Source: Anas platyrhynchos (taxonomy: Eukaryota; Chordata; Aves; Anseriformes; Anatidae). From it: a stretch of 64,000 bases of DNA. Made by a program: the position numbers and the translations under genes. The stretch spans positions 7,933,501 through 7,997,500 of the forward strand of contig NC_092602.1 in assembly GCF_047663525.1 (NCBI RefSeq). Reading direction: 5' to 3'. Below, piece after piece: positions 63,321 through 64,000 of the stretch. The notes beneath the pieces are model-generated. The model saw nothing but the letters and a program-made list of their open reading frames with translations. It was not told the origin of the DNA and did no database searches. Every line of letters begins with the position of its first letter. Within the stretch, counting starts at the first letter, position 1.

Positions 63321-64000
63321 CTGCAGACCCAGTGATATTTCCTGACTTCTCAAGATATCTGCAGCAGGATATCCTAAAATCTCACTGTTGGTATCACAGA
63401 TACAGCCTGGGAAAGCTCCTGCTCATTGTCAAGGCAGCAAATATTCATACTTCCCTTCCTCGGGATGCAGCTGGAAGAAGAGCAATGCAAAGCGTCCAGC
63501 ACAGCAAGCCCAGGAGTACCTGCGATGTGGGACTGAAGCGAGCAACTCAGGAACATCCAGCTCCCATCCCACGTGTCCCACACAGGCAGCCCTCAAGCAA
63601 ACTCCAGGAATAAGTTCGTAGTGCTGAAGTGGGTCTTGTCGTAATAAAATCCTGGGGTTTTTAATATTTTGCCTCCCTGAACTATAAAAGGCATTGCATA
63701 AAATAGAACTGCTTCCTCAAATCTGGCACTGGACAGTTCACAAGCAGCCTAAACACCTTGATTCCAAGTAAACACTTTCTAACGCATTAATCTGGACTCG
63801 AGACAATCAGCAGGTGACAGAATCACGTGGAAGTTTGAGAAAGAAGATTACTTCAACATACTGAATATAATGCAAAATGCCAGACAGTAATCTGCACACC
63901 CATTTGCATTTTTAACTGAAATTTGAGTGATTATCTACAGCTCAACCATCCAATGGATTCCATACACATAAAACTGGATTCTCCTAAAACACCTTTTAAA

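Larger units (their letters stand above)
60881..64000 (-). other. SPPL3 intron 1 (3' part)
   Basis: At least 3.1 kb, running off the window; a very long first intron is usual in this gene. Contains an old CR1 remnant at about 61600-61870 and a MIR-like SINE at about 63210-63320. Confidence 0.8.

Noticed and set aside
60881-64000. SPPL3 exon 1 (MAEQTYS...) within the right end
   Set aside because: No frame with the expected N-terminus and donor, and no CpG island, appears on the minus strand up to 64000; the exon must lie beyond the window.

Overview
The window is nuclear DNA from a vertebrate, almost certainly a bird. It has GT-AG introns, CpG-island promoters, long 3' UTRs and low repeat content, and the recognisable repeats are CR1 LINE fragments (the typical avian retroposon) plus one probable ancient MIR-like SINE. 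One CR1 copy (about 59849-60062) resembles those I know from waterfowl and other Galloanserae, but I cannot fix the species.

Five protein-coding genes were recognised by translating exons, checking splice phase and comparing with remembered vertebrate families. In order: the 3' end of CABP1 (+, last two coding exons), MLEC (+, 5 exons, 282 aa), UNC119B (+, 5 exons, 240 aa), ACADS (+, 10 exons, 411 aa) and SPPL3 (-, coding exons 2-11; exon 1 lies beyond the right edge). ACADS and SPPL3 converge. Gene order and orientation match human 12q24.31 as I know it. All exon joins keep frame, use GT/AG boundaries and give full-length products, so all genes look intact.

Layout: 1-4.0 kb CABP1 tail and probable 3' UTR; 4.8-5.0 kb an old CR1 fragment; 5.0-5.9 kb CpG-island promoter and first exon of MLEC; 5.5-16.0 kb MLEC with a long 3' UTR and several candidate poly(A) signals; 17.0-23.7 kb UNC119B, whose only AATAAA lies about 0.2 kb before the ACADS start codon; 23.65-29.3 kb ACADS; 29.3-33.6 kb convergent intergenic DNA; 33.6-36.8 kb SPPL3 3' UTR; 36.8-64 kb SPPL3 exons in long AT-rich introns.

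The genes share no pathway: a neuronal Ca2+ sensor, an ER N-glycan lectin, a myristoyl-cargo chaperone for cilia, a mitochondrial short-chain acyl-CoA dehydrogenase and a Golgi intramembrane aspartyl protease. I found no new multi-gene system. The items most worth a second look are a 19-bp perfect inverted repeat in an SPPL3 intron, an open frame encoding a membrane helix in MLEC 3' sequence, X-box-like sites upstream of both MLEC and UNC119B, an NRF1-type palindrome in an ACADS intron, and the very tight UNC119B-ACADS junction.
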